Origin: an uncultured bacterium
Lineage (GTDB): Bacteria; Cyanobacteriota; Vampirovibrionia; Gastranaerophilales; Gastranaerophilaceae
Direction of reading: 5' to 3'
Assembly (NCBI GenBank): GCA_902763805.1
Contig: CACWTN010000013.1
Span: 1-40,384 of the forward strand
Length of the DNA stretch: 40,384 bases
The notes under the pieces were generated by a model. That model made no database searches, was not told the origin of the DNA, and saw only the letters and a program-made list of their open reading frames with translations. The position numbers and the translations under genes were made by a program. Positions within the stretch are counted from its first letter, which is position 1. Every line of letters starts with the position of its first letter. Shown piece by piece: positions 1-9,661 of the stretch.

Positions 1-11
1 CGAGAAAAAAT

Positions 12-57
12 AAATTTGCTACTCTTGTAATAAAATTTTACAACTGCAAATTTGCTA
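12..57. repeat. Cluster of short AT-rich palindromes and a 10-bp direct repeat
   Basis: AAATTTGCTA occurs at 12-21 and again at 48-57. TAAAATTTTA at 31-40 and GCAAATTTGC at 46-55 are perfect palindromes. They lie just upstream of a possible promoter at 80-107, so an operator role is conceivable. In DNA this AT-rich, such short palindromes also arise by chance. Confidence 0.25.
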
Positions 58-79
58 TCTGATTAAATGACTTAATATA

Positions 80-107
80 TTGCATATTTTGGATAAATCT
101 ATATAAT
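80..107 (+). promoter_or_regulatory. Possible sigma70-type promoter for the 37-residue ORF
   Basis: A perfect TATAAT at 102-107 is preceded at 16 bp by TTGCAT (80-85), a weak -35. Transcription would begin near 114 and give a leader of about 24 nt that contains the AAAGGAG ribosome site at 125-131. Confidence 0.4.
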
Positions 108-137
108 TAGACATGTTTAGAGAGAAAGGAGTTCAAT

Positions 138-251
138 ATGAACATGGACATTTTATTTGAATTTAGATACTTCAAACAAAATGTTTCCACGAAGAACAAT
201 AAATTTAAAAAGTTTTATAATCGTATGTCATTTGCTCTTTTACATCTATGA
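138..251 (+). CDS. Possible small protein, 37 residues, unknown function
   Basis: This ORF runs from ATG at 138 to TGA at 249-251. Its support is signal quality rather than homology: a full AAAGGAG Shine-Dalgarno lies at 125-131, 6 nt before the ATG, and a TATAAT box sits upstream at 102-107. The peptide starts MNMDILFEFRYF, has a lysine/asparagine-rich middle and ends in a hydrophobic LLHL. It has no signal peptide or recognised motif. No terminator is visible after the stop. It could equally be a leader peptide or the worn-down start of a lost gene. Confidence 0.4.
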   Translation: MNMDILFEFRYFKQNVSTKNNKFKKFYNRMSFALLHL

Positions 252-575
252 TTTATTAATATAAAATTTGTCCCGTTTTTTATTAAAATTTTTATAAAAA
301 TTTTGTTGGAATTTAGGACTGTTTTTTTATAACAACCTTTCCAAAATCTCAAACCATCTGTAAAATTGTCTCAAACCATGTGTTCTTTTACATCAGTACA
401 AAAAACAAAACACGGAATTGCCGTTTAATGCGAGCGACTCAAGACACTCCCGCCATCTCCGGATTTTTAATACAAAAATATACAAATTTAACACTACCTT
501 AAAAAATATACTGACGGTTAATTTATAGATTTACGGATTTTCATAAAATGTTGTATACATAGAAAGGAGCATTTT
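252..575. other. 324-base intergenic region upstream of the ferritin-like gene
   Basis: No gene is visible. The stretch holds a perfect 20-bp AT palindrome at 285-304 and an 11-bp direct repeat at 347-357 and 369-379. A possible TATACA box lies at 554-559, but it is so close to the ribosome site (AAAGGAG, 563-569) that it probably does not drive the next gene. The segment around 410-470 is less AT-rich than its surroundings, and I could not assign it a function. Confidence 0.5.
347..379. repeat. Tandem 11-bp direct repeat, 22-bp period
   Basis: TCTCAAACCAT occurs identically at 347-357 and 369-379. The start-to-start distance of 22 bp is about two helical turns, so a dimeric regulator could bind both copies on one DNA face. 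The repeat lies about 200 bp upstream of the ferritin-like gene. The binding role is inference. Confidence 0.45.
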
Positions 576-1904
576 ATGACTTTTAATCCATTAAAAGAAA
601 AAGGATTACCCTTAGAAAAACAGCAAAGAAATTGGCACCAAATAGTCGGTAAACCATATAAAAAACAAAAAGTTGACTGTTATACAAGAACACGCCAAAT
701 CCTTATGAACGGTATAGAAGTAGAAGCCTGGGGGTGTAAACACCAGTTCAACAGATTTATGGCAGAAATTGATGATAAAGACAGAGCAAATATCTCAAGA
801 ATGGGACGAATAGAAAACCAGCAGCAGATGACATGCAACTGGATGTGCCCAGAAGATCAGTCAGTATTGGAAACAACGCTCGGATATGAACAGGTTGCAG
901 TTGACCTGACTGCATGGCTTGCACAAAACGAACCTGACAAATACGTCAAAGAAACTTTTGACTTCGGTTTACTGGAAGATTTTGACCACCTTTACAGGTA
1001 TGCCCAATACGCTTATATGAGAGAAGGTATAGAACCGAATAGTATTGTACAAAATCAAACCGATGTTATTTTGGGACGTCCTACACAGCATCATCATAAC
1101 TGTAACGGTTTAAGACTTCGCACACACTATGATAAAAATACAACGACACCGCAAACAAAGGTTAATATTTTAACAGTGCTTTCAGGCGAACAGCAGACTC
1201 ATAATTTTTACGCAGAACACGGTTTTATGTACGGTGACCACGTATTAAGAGAAACTTACGCCGAGATTAAAGATGTTGAAGAAGAACACGTTACAATGTA
1301 TGAATCTTTAATCGACCCGGCTGAAACAATGTTTGAAAAACTGCTTCTTCACGAATTTACAGAGGTTTGCAACTATTATACCTGCCTTGAGGACGAAGTT
1401 GATGATGAGATAAAAAAATACTGGGAACTATTCCTCGATATAGAACTCGGACATTTGCAAATTGCATCGGAACTGTTTAAAAAATACGAAAATCGTGACC
1501 CTGAAGAAATTATCGGAAGTGAAATCATTATTCCATGCCGGTTCAAAAGCCAAAAAGCTTACGTACAAAAAGTTTTGGAAAAAGAAGTTGATAAACGGCT
1601 TGCACCTGAGGGCAAATATTATAACTCTATGAAAGAAATCCCAAATGATTGGGCAAGCTATTCTGTACAGCAAAAAGCCGCAGAGATTTCCGCGCCTTCC
1701 GAAAATTGTATTAATGTTGTTGAACATTATCACGACCGGGATATCGTTGAAGCAAGCGATAATCTGAAAAACAAAGAAGTCGAACTGCTTGAAAAAGGAC
1801 TTCAGAAAAAAGCCTCTGCTCATAATACGGTCTTTCCTGACAAATTGCAGAAAATGATAGACACGCACGAAGCCAGAAAAGAAGAAAAAGAAAAAATTAT
1901 ATAA
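576..1904 (+). CDS. Ferritin-like (four-helix, probable diiron) protein
   Basis: This is a 442-residue protein with no signal peptide, so probably cytoplasmic. Its central part (about residues 130-310) reads as four long helices. Two carry ExxH pairs, E235/H238 and E290/H293. Glutamates E226/E230 and E260/E263 on neighbouring helices could complete a carboxylate-bridged diiron site, as in ferritin-like and rubrerythrin-like proteins. The N-terminal 130 residues include cysteines at 35, 54, 87 and 91 and the C-terminal 130 residues are charged; I recognise neither part. A strong AAAGGAG site precedes the ATG and a strong terminator follows, so it looks monocistronic. Oxygen/peroxide handling or an oxidase role is plausible, but the substrate is unknown. 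Confidence 0.7.
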   Translation: MTFNPLKEKGLPLEKQQRNWHQIVGKPYKKQKVDCYTRTRQILMNGIEVEAWGCKHQFNRFMAEIDDKDRANISRMGRIENQQQMTCNWMCPEDQSVLETTLGYEQVAVDLTAWLAQNEPDKYVKETFDFGLLEDFDHLYRYAQYAYMREGIEPNSIVQNQTDVILGRPTQHHHNCNGLRLRTHYDKNTTTPQTKVNILTVLSGEQQTHNFYAEHGFMYGDHVLRETYAEIKDVEEEHVTMYESLIDPAETMFEKLLLHEFTEVCNYYTCLEDEVDDEIKKYWELFLDIELGHLQIASELFKKYENRDPEEIIGSEIIIPCRFKSQKAYVQKVLEKEVDKRLAPEGKYYNSMKEIPNDWASYSVQQKAAEISAPSENCINVVEHYHDRDIVEASDNLKNKEVELLEKGLQKKASAHNTVFPDKLQKMIDTHEARKEEKEKII

Positions 1905-1912
1905 CCTTTAAC

Positions 1913-1945
1913 AAAGCGCCCCTGTTTTCAACAGGGGCGCTTTAT
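1913..1945 (+). terminator. Rho-independent terminator of the ferritin-like gene
   Basis: A perfect 14-bp GC-rich stem (1913-1926 with 1930-1943) has a 3-nt TTC loop and ends in a short T-run. It begins 8 bases after the stop codon. Confidence 0.85.
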
Positions 1946-1968
1946 CAGACATTAGTATTGTTAAGAAA

Positions 1969-1997
1969 ATTACATTTCATGCGTTTTGTAATATAAT
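1969..1997 (+). promoter_or_regulatory. Promoter of the symporter/peptide-transporter operon
   Basis: TATAAT at 1992-1997 is perfect, with ATTACA at 1969-1974 as a partial -35 at 17-bp spacing. It lies between the preceding terminator and the ATG at 2031, giving a leader of about 27 nt with a GAGAAGG-type ribosome site. Confidence 0.6.
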
Positions 1998-2030
1998 AAG
2001 ACAGTGGAAGAAAAGAGAAGGCTTTAAATA

Positions 2031-3335
2031 ATGGAAAATAACAGACCTAACTGGACGTCAAGAGTAACGTTTATACTTGCAGCGGTTGGCTCGGCTGTTG
2101 GTTTAGGCAACATTTGGCGTTTCCCGTACATTATGGGACAAAACGGCGGAGCAATCTTTCTGCTTGTTTATTTGTCGCTTATTCTGACAATTTGTTTTAT
2201 ACCGCTTTTTGCAGAGCTTGCAGTCGGTAAAATCACAAAAAAAGAATGTATCGGAGCTTATGAATCTGTTAATCCTAAGTTTAAATTTCTCGGATTTTTG
2301 AACCCGTTTACAGGCGTTTTAATATCTTCTTTCTACTTTATTGTAGGCGGCTGGATACTGAACTACATATATTTAAGCCTTTCTAACACTAAAATAGATG
2401 ATTTTGGAAATTATTTTTCATTATTCACACAAAGTTCAATTCCTTCCTGCGGATTTACTTTAATATTTTTACTCATCTGTATAATTTTCACGGCAAGAGG
2501 AATAAAAAAAGGAATAGAGTTTGCTAACAATGTTTTGATGCCTTTGTTTGCGCTTATTCTTGCCGGCTTAATAATCTTTTCATTAAGCCTTCCTAATGCT
2601 CATCTGGGTCTTGAATATATGTTTAAGCCTGACTTTTCGAAGGTTAACGCACACATGTTTCTGGCTGCACTCGGGCAGGCATTGTTTACTTTAAGTATCG
2701 GAATGGGTGCTCTGCTGACTTACGGAAGCTACATAAAAGAAGATAAAAGCATTACAAAATCAACTTATATGATAATTTTTTCAGACACCTTATTCGCACT
2801 TATGGCAGGCATAATGATTTTTCCTGCTATATTTTCATTCGGTCTTGAACCGAATTCGGGAGCAGGGTTAGTTTTTGTAACTCTGCCGTATATTTTCTCC
2901 AATATTCCCCACGGAAGTATTGTTTCTGCGGCTTTCTTTATTCTGCTTCTTGCGGCTGCAGTAACGTCAGGTATTAGCATTATTGAAGTTCCTGTTGCAT
3001 CAATGACTGAAAGATTTAAAATATCACGCAAAAAAGCCTGCTTTATTTTGTTCTGGATTATATCCGCTATTGCTATTCCCGCATCGCTTTCATTCGGGGT
3101 TTTAGACAATGTAAAAATAATCGGAAAAACTATTTTTGATTTTCTTGATTTTGCAACTTCAAATGTTTTAATGCCTTTAAACGCACTGTTCTTATGTATT
3201 ATAGCAGGATGGTTCTTAAAAATCAGAGGAGAACAGTTTATCTCAAACAGATTTTTGGCAAAACTGTTTGACATAGGATTAAAATATATTGTACCGTTAA
3301 TATTGGTATCTTTGCTTTATATTGGGTTAAAATAA
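2031..3335 (+). CDS. Neurotransmitter:sodium symporter (SNF) family transporter
   Basis: A 434-residue inner-membrane protein of the LeuT-fold SNF family, which imports amino acids or related amines with sodium. The N-terminus is diagnostic: NRPNWTSR followed by AAVGSAVGLGNIWRFPY, whose unwound TM1 glycine/asparagine segment binds substrate and sodium in known members. About 11 hydrophobic segments follow, as in shorter bacterial members. A GMGALLTYGSY stretch matches the conserved TM6 region. The POT transporter starts only 4 bases after the stop, so the two genes should share a transcript and together take up amino acids and peptides. The substrate cannot be read from the sequence. Confidence 0.93.
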   Translation: MENNRPNWTSRVTFILAAVGSAVGLGNIWRFPYIMGQNGGAIFLLVYLSLILTICFIPLFAELAVGKITKKECIGAYESVNPKFKFLGFLNPFTGVLISSFYFIVGGWILNYIYLSLSNTKIDDFGNYFSLFTQSSIPSCGFTLIFLLICIIFTARGIKKGIEFANNVLMPLFALILAGLIIFSLSLPNAHLGLEYMFKPDFSKVNAHMFLAALGQALFTLSIGMGALLTYGSYIKEDKSITKSTYMIIFSDTLFALMAGIMIFPAIFSFGLEPNSGAGLVFVTLPYIFSNIPHGSIVSAAFFILLLAAAVTSGISIIEVPVASMTERFKISRKKACFILFWIISAIAIPASLSFGVLDNVKIIGKTIFDFLDFATSNVLMPLNALFLCIIAGWFLKIRGEQFISNRFLAKLFDIGLKYIVPLILVSLLYIGLK

Positions 3336-3339
3336 TTTT

Positions 3340-4614
3340 ATGATTAATCTTTTGCGACAAGGACACCCGAAGGGTTTATATCTGCTTTTCTTTGTAGAGA
3401 TGTGGGAAAGGTTTTCTTTCTACGGAATGAGAGCTTTGCTTGTTTTGTACATGGTACAGACACTTTTATATTCATCTCAGAAAGCAGGCAGCATTTACGG
3501 AATTTATACGGGTCTTGTGTATTTAACTCCGCTTATCGGCGGATACCTTGCCGACAGATATTTCGGGCAGAGAAAATGTATAACGGCAGGGGGAATTTTG
3601 ATGGCTCTGGGGTTATTTATACTTGCCTTCGGACCAAAGAGCCTGTTTCTGTTTTCTCTGTTCCTGATGATTTGCGCAAACGGTTGTTTTAAATCAAATA
3701 TAAGCTCTGTTCTCGGACTTTTGTACGGTGATGACCAATCTAAAAAAGATTCCGCATTCACTGTTTTTTATATGGGAATAAACTTTGGTGCTTTTTTATC
3801 ACCGCTTATCTGCGGAACTCTCGCCGTAAAATGCGGTTTTGAATGGGGCTTTGCCACAGCTGGAATCGGAATGTTAATAGGACTTGGCTGCTACAAATCA
3901 TTTGAAAACAAACTTTTGGGCGAAAATGGGCTGAAACCATCAAAAGAAAAAGCAGAAAATACAACAGCGGAAGAAGAAACTACTGATAACTCAAGGTTTT
4001 ATGCTCTTGTTGTTCTTATGCTGTTTACAATACCGTTTTGGATATGCTTTGAACAGGCAGGCTCATCACTGACCCTTTTTGCCGAATACCAGACAAACAG
4101 ATTTTTCTTCGGACACGAAATCCCTACAGGATATTTTCAGGCACTCAATCCGCTGTTTATTATTACGTTGGCGCCGTTATTTTCACTATTTTGGGAATAC
4201 TTAAGAAAAAAAGACAAAGAACCAAGCTCTGTTGAAAAATTTGGTATCGCATTATTTTTAATGTCAGTTTCTTATGTAATTATGATTTTGGCAGGTATAT
4301 CCGCCGAAGCATCAAAGATATCACCTTTGTGGCTTATCGCCGCATATTTTGTAATGACTGTATCAGAACTTTGTTTATCCCCGATAGGACTTTCTCTTGT
4401 ATCAAAACTTGCACCTAGAAAATTCCTTTCGCTCACAATGGGGTGCTGGTTTTTAACTTGCTTTGTCGGTGATACGCTGGCAGGATTTTGGGGCGGAAAA
4501 TATGAAACTCTGAGCTCAACTCAGCTTTTCACACCGCTTGCAGTTCTGTCATTTACGGCATTCTTAATCCTCGCTTTGCTTATTCCGAAACTCAATAAAA
4601 CGCTGAAACTGTAA
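3340..4614 (+). CDS. POT/PTR2 family proton-coupled peptide transporter
   Basis: A 424-residue MFS-fold membrane protein. It has the E-x-x-E-R-F-x-Y/F-Y-G type signature of proton-dependent oligopeptide transporters (E20, E23, R24 in EMWERFSFYG), the family motif GGYLADRYFGQR after TM2, and FYMGINFGAFLSPL in the fifth segment region. An acidic, low-complexity cytoplasmic loop (about residues 200-216) separates the two bundles. It is shorter than many bacterial POT proteins, which often carry two extra helices. It probably imports di- and tripeptides with protons. It is the second gene of the operon and converges on the TolC gene with an 11-base gap; I see no terminator between them. Confidence 0.93.
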   Translation: MINLLRQGHPKGLYLLFFVEMWERFSFYGMRALLVLYMVQTLLYSSQKAGSIYGIYTGLVYLTPLIGGYLADRYFGQRKCITAGGILMALGLFILAFGPKSLFLFSLFLMICANGCFKSNISSVLGLLYGDDQSKKDSAFTVFYMGINFGAFLSPLICGTLAVKCGFEWGFATAGIGMLIGLGCYKSFENKLLGENGLKPSKEKAENTTAEEETTDNSRFYALVVLMLFTIPFWICFEQAGSSLTLFAEYQTNRFFFGHEIPTGYFQALNPLFIITLAPLFSLFWEYLRKKDKEPSSVEKFGIALFLMSVSYVIMILAGISAEASKISPLWLIAAYFVMTVSELCLSPIGLSLVSKLAPRKFLSLTMGCWFLTCFVGDTLAGFWGGKYETLSSTQLFTPLAVLSFTAFLILALLIPKLNKTLKL

Positions 4615-4625
4615 TATGTTTATCT

Positions 4626-6080
4626 TTACAAATCTTCTTTGGTAACTTCCAGAACTTTTTCCTGTTTAAGCTTCAAAGGCAAACCGATTTCTTTTTCAAG
4701 CTCTGCAGCAATTGTATTATAGTTTAGCATTGCGTTATAAAAATCAAGACGTGCATTCAGGTATGTATTTTCACCGTCTTTAAGTTCAATTGCGTCGCCT
4801 ACACCTGCCTTATATCTGCCTGTAACCTGTCTGTACTGTTCCTTTGCCTGGTCCAGTGCAAGTTTTGCAATTACAATAGCCTCTCTTGCTGTTTCAAGCT
4901 CCATGTAATCCTTTTTAACGTTAAAATATACCGAATGTTTTGTATCCAGGTACTGAGCTTTTGCTTTTTTATACTTAGCATTTGCCTCATCAACCTGTTT
5001 TTTAAGTCTGAGAATATTCAGTCCGCTATAACTCAAACCAAAACCGACTTGTCCTGACTGCAAATTATAGTGATTGCCCTGACCGTTTGAATAACTCCCG
5101 AAAAGTCCCAAATCAGGAGCAAATTCTCGTCTTGCGGCCCTTAAATTCATCTTTGCGGCATCAGTAGTTTTCTTTGCTGCAATAAGTTCAGGACGAACAT
5201 CAAGTGCTGTTTTAATTGCATCTTCTTCTGTTATATCAAATAAATTCAATGTAAGCTGGTCTGAAAGTTCATAGTTTGTATATTCAGGCATACCCATTAT
5301 CTGGGATAACTGAACATGAGCAACATCAAGAACATTCTTTGCTTTTACAAGGTTTAATTTTGCTTTCCCCAAGTTGTATTCTGCTGTTACAACATCAATT
5401 TTCGGCTTTGTACCGTAACGGTAAAAACCCCATGCCTGATCTAACTGAAGCTGATAATCAGCAACAGTATCTTCATACACCTGAACCTGAGCCTGAGCGA
5501 ACAAGATATTGTAATAGGCAGATTTAATACTGTAAATTATTGTATTAATTGTTTCTTTTGTATCTTCGTTACTTGCTTCAAACAATCTTTTTGCCATATC
5601 TGCAGTGGCTTTTGTTTTACCAAAGTCAAAAATCAGCATTTCGGCAGAAACGGCAGGAACGTATCCCATTGTTACGTATTGGCTTCTTACCCCCATCGGA
5701 GCATCGCCCGTGTATTTATTACCGCTTCTTGATGCTTGAATTCCTGCACTTATAACAGGGAAATAGTTAGCCCAAGCCTGACCTATGCGTGCTTCATAAG
5801 CATCACTGCTATACATTGATGCCTTAATACTTGGATTATATTTAATTGCGTTGTTAATACAATCTTCAAGCGTAAATACAGAATGAACCTCGTTTGTGTA
5901 AGGAGGCTGTTCTTCTGTTTTCTTATTTTTCTTTGTCTGCTTTGTTTTTTGTACCTTAGCAGCCTGAACATTGTTTGCTTTTTTCTTGCCAAAGCTGAAT
6001 GCTTCTGCCGTGTTTACGGTTGAAACAGCAAAACATAGTGCTAATATCAGGCTTAAAACTTGTTTTTTATTAAATCTCAT
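4626..6080 (-). CDS. TolC-family outer membrane efflux protein
   Basis: A 484-residue exported protein. The N-terminus (KKQVLSLILALCFAVS, ending near A-E-A-F) is a Sec signal peptide, followed by a Lys/Gln/Thr-rich linker (about residues 30-60) that is unusual for the family. After it come two outer-membrane-efflux repeats, the first opening FTLEDCINNAIKYNPSIKAS, with long helices rich in Ala/Lys/Glu. It would form the trimeric outer-membrane duct of the pump encoded just upstream. It is the last gene of the efflux operon, 81 bases after the RND gene, with an AAGAAGAG-type ribosome site. No terminator is visible after it. Confidence 0.93.
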   Translation of the reverse strand: MRFNKKQVLSLILALCFAVSTVNTAEAFSFGKKKANNVQAAKVQKTKQTKKNKKTEEQPPYTNEVHSVFTLEDCINNAIKYNPSIKASMYSSDAYEARIGQAWANYFPVISAGIQASRSGNKYTGDAPMGVRSQYVTMGYVPAVSAEMLIFDFGKTKATADMAKRLFEASNEDTKETINTIIYSIKSAYYNILFAQAQVQVYEDTVADYQLQLDQAWGFYRYGTKPKIDVVTAEYNLGKAKLNLVKAKNVLDVAHVQLSQIMGMPEYTNYELSDQLTLNLFDITEEDAIKTALDVRPELIAAKKTTDAAKMNLRAARREFAPDLGLFGSYSNGQGNHYNLQSGQVGFGLSYSGLNILRLKKQVDEANAKYKKAKAQYLDTKHSVYFNVKKDYMELETAREAIVIAKLALDQAKEQYRQVTGRYKAGVGDAIELKDGENTYLNARLDFYNAMLNYNTIAAELEKEIGLPLKLKQEKVLEVTKEDL

Positions 6081-6161
6081 ACTCTTCTTTCCAATGCTTG
6101 TTACTTTATTTCATTATTGCACGAAACATAACAATTTATATCATCTTTTTGTTTGGTTTTA

Positions 6162-9100
6162 TTAGTTTTCATCCTTTTTGTTATTAAATTTTCTGTCAAC
6201 CAAATCCTGTATAATTACGTAGAATGCAGGAGTTAAAACAGTACCTAATGTTGCTGCAACAAGCATACCGCCGATTACGGTTGAACCTACGGATATACGG
6301 CTGTTTGCACCTGCGCCGGTTGCGAATAACAATGGTAAAATACCTAAGATAAACGCAGCTTCGGTCATCATAATAGCTCTAAATCTTAACAGAGCTGCCT
6401 GTACTGCCGCATCCTGAATGGTTAAACCGTTCTTTTCATGCTCATCTTTGGCAAACTCAACGATTAAGATTGACTGTTTAGCTGCAAGACCGATTAATGT
6501 AATTAACCCTACCTGTGAATACAAATCAAGCGCTTGTCCCATCATTAACTGGAATACTAATGCGCCGACCAATGCTACAGGCGATATCAGAAGTACCGCA
6601 ACAGGTATCATCCAGCTTTCATAAAGTGCTACAAGGAACAAATAAACAAACAAGAGTGCAAAACCTACTACCAAACCTGTTTGCCCTGAAGATTCCTGCT
6701 CCTGTAAGGAAGTTCCCGACCAAGCAAATGTGTAATCGTGCGGCAAATACTTCTTTGACAATTCTTTCATAACATTCATTGCTTCGCCGGAAGATTTACC
6801 ACTAGCAGGGGAACCCTGAATTTGAGCGGAACGGAATTGATTAAACCTTGTAATTGAAACGGCACCAACTGTTTGATGCGGCGTAATCATTGTCATAATA
6901 GGAACAGGCTGCCCTTTTGTATTCATTACATAAATTTTTTGTAAATCTTCTATTTTATTCCTATAATCTCCTTCTGCCTGCATAAATACTTTAAATACTC
7001 TACCCAGTTTATTAAAATCATTTATATATGAATAAGACAATGTTGAAGCCAAGGTATTGTGAAGCTCATTTAAATCAACACTCTGTGCAAGAGCCTTTTC
7101 ATAATCTATATCCAATCGATACTGCGGAACATTCGCCTGAAACTGTGTATATACATTTTGCAATGCTGAATTCTGATTAGCTTTAGCTATAAACTCGTTT
7201 GCAAATGCTGCAAGGTCTTGTACGCTTGCATTTCCTGTTGACATTAGCTGATATTCAAAACCGCCTGCCATACCTAAACCGTCTATCGCCGGAGGAGAAA
7301 GTGTAAATATCGATGCTTCATTAATATCAGCTGTTCGTTTATATATTTCATTTAAAATACCGTTATGAGAAAGATCAGTTTGTCTTCCCTGAATTAAACG
7401 CACTACCCAATCAATAGGGTTTACCTTCCTTTCGCCCCATTCTTTCAGCTGTATAACAATTGTTGCCTGATTTGAAGGTCCAAACCCGCCAAAAGCAATA
7501 ACCCTATCCTTATCAATCCCTTCTATACCATCAATCGCTTTAATAAACTTATTACATACTGCTTCTGTTCTGTTTAATGATGCACCGTCAGGAAGGGTTA
7601 CTACAGATATCAACATCCCCTGATCCTCATCAGGAATAAATCCGGTAGGTATAACTTTAAATAAACCTAACATTAAAAGAATAATCGCTACATAAGTAAT
7701 TATCGTTAACTTTTTATCGTGTACAAATTTTTTGACCAAATCCAGATAATATTTTGTAAGCTGTTCAAATTTTTCGTTAAAAATAGTTATACCTACGCTA
7801 ATATAAGCATTTATTTTCTCTAAAAATTCAGGCAGAGGCTTTGGATTTTTATTTTCTTTTAACAATATTGAACACATTGCCGGAGAAAGTGACAACGCAC
7901 AAATAGCTGAAAATGCAATTGATACTGCAATACAAACTGCAAATTGTTTATACATCGTCCCAGATAGTCCTGACATAAAACACATCGGAACAAATACAGC
8001 CATAAGGACAGCCGCCATGGCAACAAGCGAGCCGCCTACTTCTCCCATCGTAATTTGTGTCGCTTCCAGTGCCGATTTACCATCCTCTATATGCCGTTTT
8101 ACGTTTTCTATTACAACAATAGCATCGTCAACTACTACCGCAACCGCAAGCACTAAAGCAAACAAGGTTAACAAATTGAGCGACATGCCCAAAGCTTTCA
8201 ATGCAATAAATGTACCGATTAAAGACACAGGAATTGTGACACATGGAATCAATGTTGCCTTAAAATCACCTAAGAAAACAAATATAATCAAAATAACTAT
8301 TAATGAGGTTAAAAGAATGGTGAACTCTACTTCTTCCATTGATTCATTAATAAAAGTCGAACTATCCATCATAATATCAAGTTTCAAAGAATCAGGAAGC
8401 GTTCTGGAAACCTCATCTATAGTTTTATATATATTGTTACAAATCTCAACAGTATTAGCTCCAGGAAGCGGCATAACCTGAATCAAGGCAGCCGGTTTTC
8501 CGTCAACTATACCAAACATAGAATAAGATTTTGCACCTAATTCAACTCTTGAAATCTCTTTTAATCTTATTTTTGAACCATCCGAATTAGAGCGTATTAC
8601 AATATTCCCAAATTCCTCCGGTGTTTGAAGTCTTCCTTTTGTAAGAAGTGAAAGTTTTAAACTCGGATTTGCATTTGTTGGCTTATCCCCTAATGCACCT
8701 GCGGAAAGCTGAATATTTTGGTTCCTGATTGCATTTTGTATTTCTGCAATTGAAACCTTATAGCTCGCAAGTTTAGCAGGGTCGAGCCAAATTCTCATAG
8801 AATAATCATCCGCACCAAATACATTAACGGAACCAACACCGTTAATTCTTTTTATAGCATCTTTTACGTATATATTTGCATAGTTCGTTAAATCCAGCTG
8901 ATTCCATGATTCATTTTCGGAAGCAAGGTTTAATATAATTGCACCGGCACCACCAACTTTGTTTTCTGCCGTAACACCTTGCTGCATAACTTCCTGAGGT
9001 AAAAGTGCCTGAACCTGCTGAAGTTTATTTTGTACATTCATTAAGTTTATGTCATTATCCGTACCTGTTTTAAAATATATGTTTAAATTATAAGCACCGT

Positions 9101-9368
9101 CATAACTTGTTGAGGACATATATATCATATCCTTAACACCGTTAAGTTGAGATTCCAAAAGCGATGCAACAGAAGATTCTATAACCGAAGCACTTGCTCC
9201 CGGATAGTACGCTGATATAGTTACCTGAGGCGGTGTAATATTAGGATATTTTTCCTGCTGCAAACCAAACAGTGAAAGCAAACCTAAGATTACAATAATC
9301 ACTGATATTACAACCGCAAATCTCGGTTTTTTAATGAAAAAATATAAATCTTCTTTGTTAATAGCCAT
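6162..9368 (-). CDS. RND efflux pump inner-membrane transporter (AcrB/HAE-1 family)
   Basis: A 1068-residue protein close to the usual AcrB length. The N-terminal helix is followed by [15 protein letters not shown], matching the family's conserved pattern. The TM4 proton-relay pair is intact (D414-D415 in [13 protein letters not shown]), and the TM10 lysine is present in [16 protein letters not shown] near residue 960. Two large periplasmic loops separate the TM1-2 and TM7-8 regions. The pump exports drugs, bile salts or other amphiphiles by proton antiport with the neighbouring adaptor and TolC partner; the substrate is unknown. An AAGGAAAACGG ribosome site precedes the ATG. Confidence 0.96.
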   Translation of the reverse strand: MAINKEDLYFFIKKPRFAVVISVIIVILGLLSLFGLQQEKYPNITPPQVTISAYYPGASASVIESSVASLLESQLNGVKDMIYMSSTSYDGAYNLNIYFKTGTDNDINLMNVQNKLQQVQALLPQEVMQQGVTAENKVGGAGAIILNLASENESWNQLDLTNYANIYVKDAIKRINGVGSVNVFGADDYSMRIWLDPAKLASYKVSIAEIQNAIRNQNIQLSAGALGDKPTNANPSLKLSLLTKGRLQTPEEFGNIVIRSNSDGSKIRLKEISRVELGAKSYSMFGIVDGKPAALIQVMPLPGANTVEICNNIYKTIDEVSRTLPDSLKLDIMMDSSTFINESMEEVEFTILLTSLIVILIIFVFLGDFKATLIPCVTIPVSLIGTFIALKALGMSLNLLTLFALVLAVAVVVDDAIVVIENVKRHIEDGKSALEATQITMGEVGGSLVAMAAVLMAVFVPMCFMSGLSGTMYKQFAVCIAVSIAFSAICALSLSPAMCSILLKENKNPKPLPEFLEKINAYISVGITIFNEKFEQLTKYYLDLVKKFVHDKKLTIITYVAIILLMLGLFKVIPTGFIPDEDQGMLISVVTLPDGASLNRTEAVCNKFIKAIDGIEGIDKDRVIAFGGFGPSNQATIVIQLKEWGERKVNPIDWVVRLIQGRQTDLSHNGILNEIYKRTADINEASIFTLSPPAIDGLGMAGGFEYQLMSTGNASVQDLAAFANEFIAKANQNSALQNVYTQFQANVPQYRLDIDYEKALAQSVDLNELHNTLASTLSYSYINDFNKLGRVFKVFMQAEGDYRNKIEDLQKIYVMNTKGQPVPIMTMITPHQTVGAVSITRFNQFRSAQIQGSPASGKSSGEAMNVMKELSKKYLPHDYTFAWSGTSLQEQESSGQTGLVVGFALLFVYLFLVALYESWMIPVAVLLISPVALVGALVFQLMMGQALDLYSQVGLITLIGLAAKQSILIVEFAKDEHEKNGLTIQDAAVQAALLRFRAIMMTEAAFILGILPLLFATGAGANSRISVGSTVIGGMLVAATLGTVLTPAFYVIIQDLVDRKFNNKKDEN

Positions 9369-9391
9369 CCGTTTTCCTTTTTATTCTTAAA

Positions 9392-9661
9392 TTAAAGACC
9401 TTCTATAACCTCTTTTGCCCTGTCTATCCATATAGCAGGATTATTGGAATCTACAACACTGTATTCGGGCTGTTTCGTAGTGCAAATTCTAATTTCACCC
9501 CCGTAAGACTTGTATATCTTTAAATCAAAATCTTTACCCTTAACCATCTTTTGAAGACAAGGATAAACCTGTTTAAAAACCTTTTTTTGTTTAGGTTTTA
9601 ACCAGGAACATCCAATTACTCTGCCATTAAAATTCTGATTTGAAACAGGAGTTATTTGCAT
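9392..9661 (-). CDS. Unrecognised 89-residue protein inside the efflux operon
   Basis: The start codon directly follows the adaptor stop (TAAATG), so translation is probably coupled to the adaptor. The RND gene starts 23 bases after its stop. The protein begins MQITPVSNQNFNGR; I have seen comparable N-F-x-G starts in gut Vampirovibrionia proteins. The rest is basic then mixed alpha/beta (KVFKQVYPCLQKMVKGKDFD, GGEIRICTT) with no signal peptide or transmembrane segment. I do not recognise a family. Its position suggests a function linked to the pump, such as a cytoplasmic accessory factor, but it could be an unrelated insertion tolerated in the operon. Confidence 0.65.
   Translation of the reverse strand: MQITPVSNQNFNGRVIGCSWLKPKQKKVFKQVYPCLQKMVKGKDFDLKIYKSYGGEIRICTTKQPEYSVVDSNNPAIWIDRAKEVIEGL

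Noticed and set aside
530..559. TTTACG, 18 bp, TATACA as promoter of the ferritin-like gene
   Set aside because: Transcription would start inside the Shine-Dalgarno (563-569), removing it; the true promoter is not clear.
1428..1868. Minus-strand 146-residue open frame within the ferritin-like gene
   Set aside because: Phe/Ile-rich antisense shadow with no ribosome site or promoter.
8017..8481. Plus-strand 154-residue open frame inside the RND gene
   Set aside because: It is a low-complexity Ser/Thr/Ile shadow of the strongly supported RND gene on the opposite strand, with no credible ribosome site.
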